Source: Sulfurimonas sp. (GTDB lineage: Bacteria; Campylobacterota; Campylobacteria; Campylobacterales; Sulfurimonadaceae). From it: a stretch of DNA of 7,298 nucleotides. The stretch lies in NCBI GenBank assembly GCA_021107375.1, contig JAIOSY010000199.1, positions 1 to 7,298 of the forward strand, in the 5' to 3' direction. The translations under genes were made by a program, and so were the position numbers. The notes beneath the pieces were generated by a model. That model did not search any database. It saw only the letters and a program-made list of their open reading frames with translations, and had not been told where the DNA came from. Of the stretch, positions 6,769-7,298 are shown in pieces. The stretch's first letter is position 1. Every line of letters starts with the position of its first letter.

Positions 6769-7237
6769 ACTTTCCTTTAGCTCTATTTTTTACTATTGTA
6801 TTCCACATGCCAACATGTCCATTCATGCAAATATAAACTCCATTTTGCTCTTTGGCTTGGCAAAAACCTATAGCAATTCCAAGATTAATAGCAGATTCAA
6901 TATTGTCTATTTCAAAAGGTTTCATTGCCCCAGTTAAAATAATCTTTCTATCTTCAAAAATTTCAGATAAAAATTCAGAAGTCTCATGAATAGTATCTGT
7001 TCCATGAACAATAATAAAAGTATCATCTTTTGATTCCATTATTATATTTGCCAACATCTTTCTATCATTAACATCCATCTCAAGACTATCTTTATAAACT
7101 ACACCTGCTAAATCATAATCAACATTTATACTCTCTAAAATTTTCTCAATTGCATAATTATCATAAGGAACTTCAAGTTCACCATTTATTTGATTATATC
7201 TTTTATTAAAAGTACCACCACTATTTAAAATTAACAT
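6752..7237 (-). CDS. Single-domain asparaginase-like protein
   Basis: The 161 residues correspond to the N-terminal domain of type I/II L-asparaginases only, which normally run to about 330 residues. The first catalytic motif is NSGGTF with Thr9, the second is HGTDTIHET with Thr80-Asp81, and ILTGAMKP (100-107) matches the conserved VGAMRP strand. A conserved-looking Lys-rich end (VKNRAKGKFE) stands about where the catalytic Lys region would be. The second domain, which completes the active site of the partner subunit in known asparaginases, is absent, so amidohydrolase activity is uncertain. The gene ends with a proper TAA, and this is a clean short gene rather than a visible frameshift: ccoI takes over in another frame immediately. 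The ATG at 7237 directly follows an upstream stop, with GGAAAA as ribosome site. The 3' end overlaps ccoI by 17 bases (11 if ccoI starts at 6762). A link to copper or oxidase assembly is not evident. Confidence 0.75.
   Translation of the reverse strand: MLILNSGGTFNKRYNQINGELEVPYDNYAIEKILESINVDYDLAGVVYKDSLEMDVNDRKMLANIIMESKDDTFIIVHGTDTIHETSEFLSEIFEDRKIILTGAMKPFEIDNIESAINLGIAIGFCQAKEQNGVYICMNGHVGMWNTIVKNRAKGKFELVK
6803..6811 (+). repeat. CCACATGCC motif, site 8
   Basis: Exact copy inside the asparaginase-like gene, in phase on the coding strand as GGC ATG TGG for Gly-Met-Trp (143-145). Confidence 0.7.
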
Positions 7238-7298
7238 CTATTTTTTCCATATATCATTTAGTTTTGAAACTATTTTTATAGCTTTTGAATCTTTTATA
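7238..7298 (-). CDS. C-terminal end of an unrecognised gene
   Basis: On the - strand a frame is open from the window edge to a TAG at 7240-7238, directly before the ATG of the asparaginase-like gene. It would encode the last 19 residues, ending KLNDIWKK. The other two frames on this strand hit stops. The tight abutment copies the packing seen elsewhere in the window, and supports an operon that continues upstream. The piece is too short to identify a family. Confidence 0.5.
   Translation of the reverse strand, partial: IKDSKAIKIVSKLNDIWKK

Overview
The window is an AT-rich stretch (roughly one third G+C by eye) of tightly packed bacterial genes. Gene content and protein style point to a Campylobacterota (Epsilonproteobacteria) genome, most like Sulfurimonas or Arcobacter relatives: ADP-heptose synthesis with a bifunctional HldE, cbb3-oxidase maturation genes ccoI and ccoS, and a small periplasmic c553-type cytochrome. 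The exact genus is inference.

Left part (1-3682) is lipopolysaccharide core work. On the + strand, the end of a YrbL-like kinase-fold protein abuts waaF (ADP-heptose:LPS heptosyltransferase II). On the - strand, hldD (epimerase) and hldE (heptose-phosphate kinase/adenylyltransferase) form a TAATG-coupled pair that makes the ADP-heptose used by WaaF. waaF and hldE converge and share four bases at their stop codons. The gmhA and gmhB genes of the same pathway are not in the window.

Middle (3683-4135): a divergent intergenic region with a clear TATAAT box, then a single gene for a small secreted monohaem cytochrome c, then a hairpin.

Right part (4136-7298), all on the - strand and probably one transcript: the tail of an unrecognised gene, a short single-domain asparaginase-like protein, ccoI (copper P1B-ATPase, TTG start overlapping the previous gene) and ccoS. 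CcoI and CcoS are needed to load copper into and assemble the cbb3-type terminal oxidase. The neighbouring cytochrome c is a plausible electron donor to that oxidase, though ccoNOQP is not seen here.

The most unusual signal is not a gene. The nonamer CCACATGCC/GGCATGTGG occurs six times exactly, and twice more as TCACATGCC, in 7.3 kb. It appears in both orientations, in all three reading phases and in five different genes, where chance predicts far fewer than one. This looks like a genome-scale sequence motif of the DNA-uptake-sequence or other recognition-site kind, and is the lead worth following.
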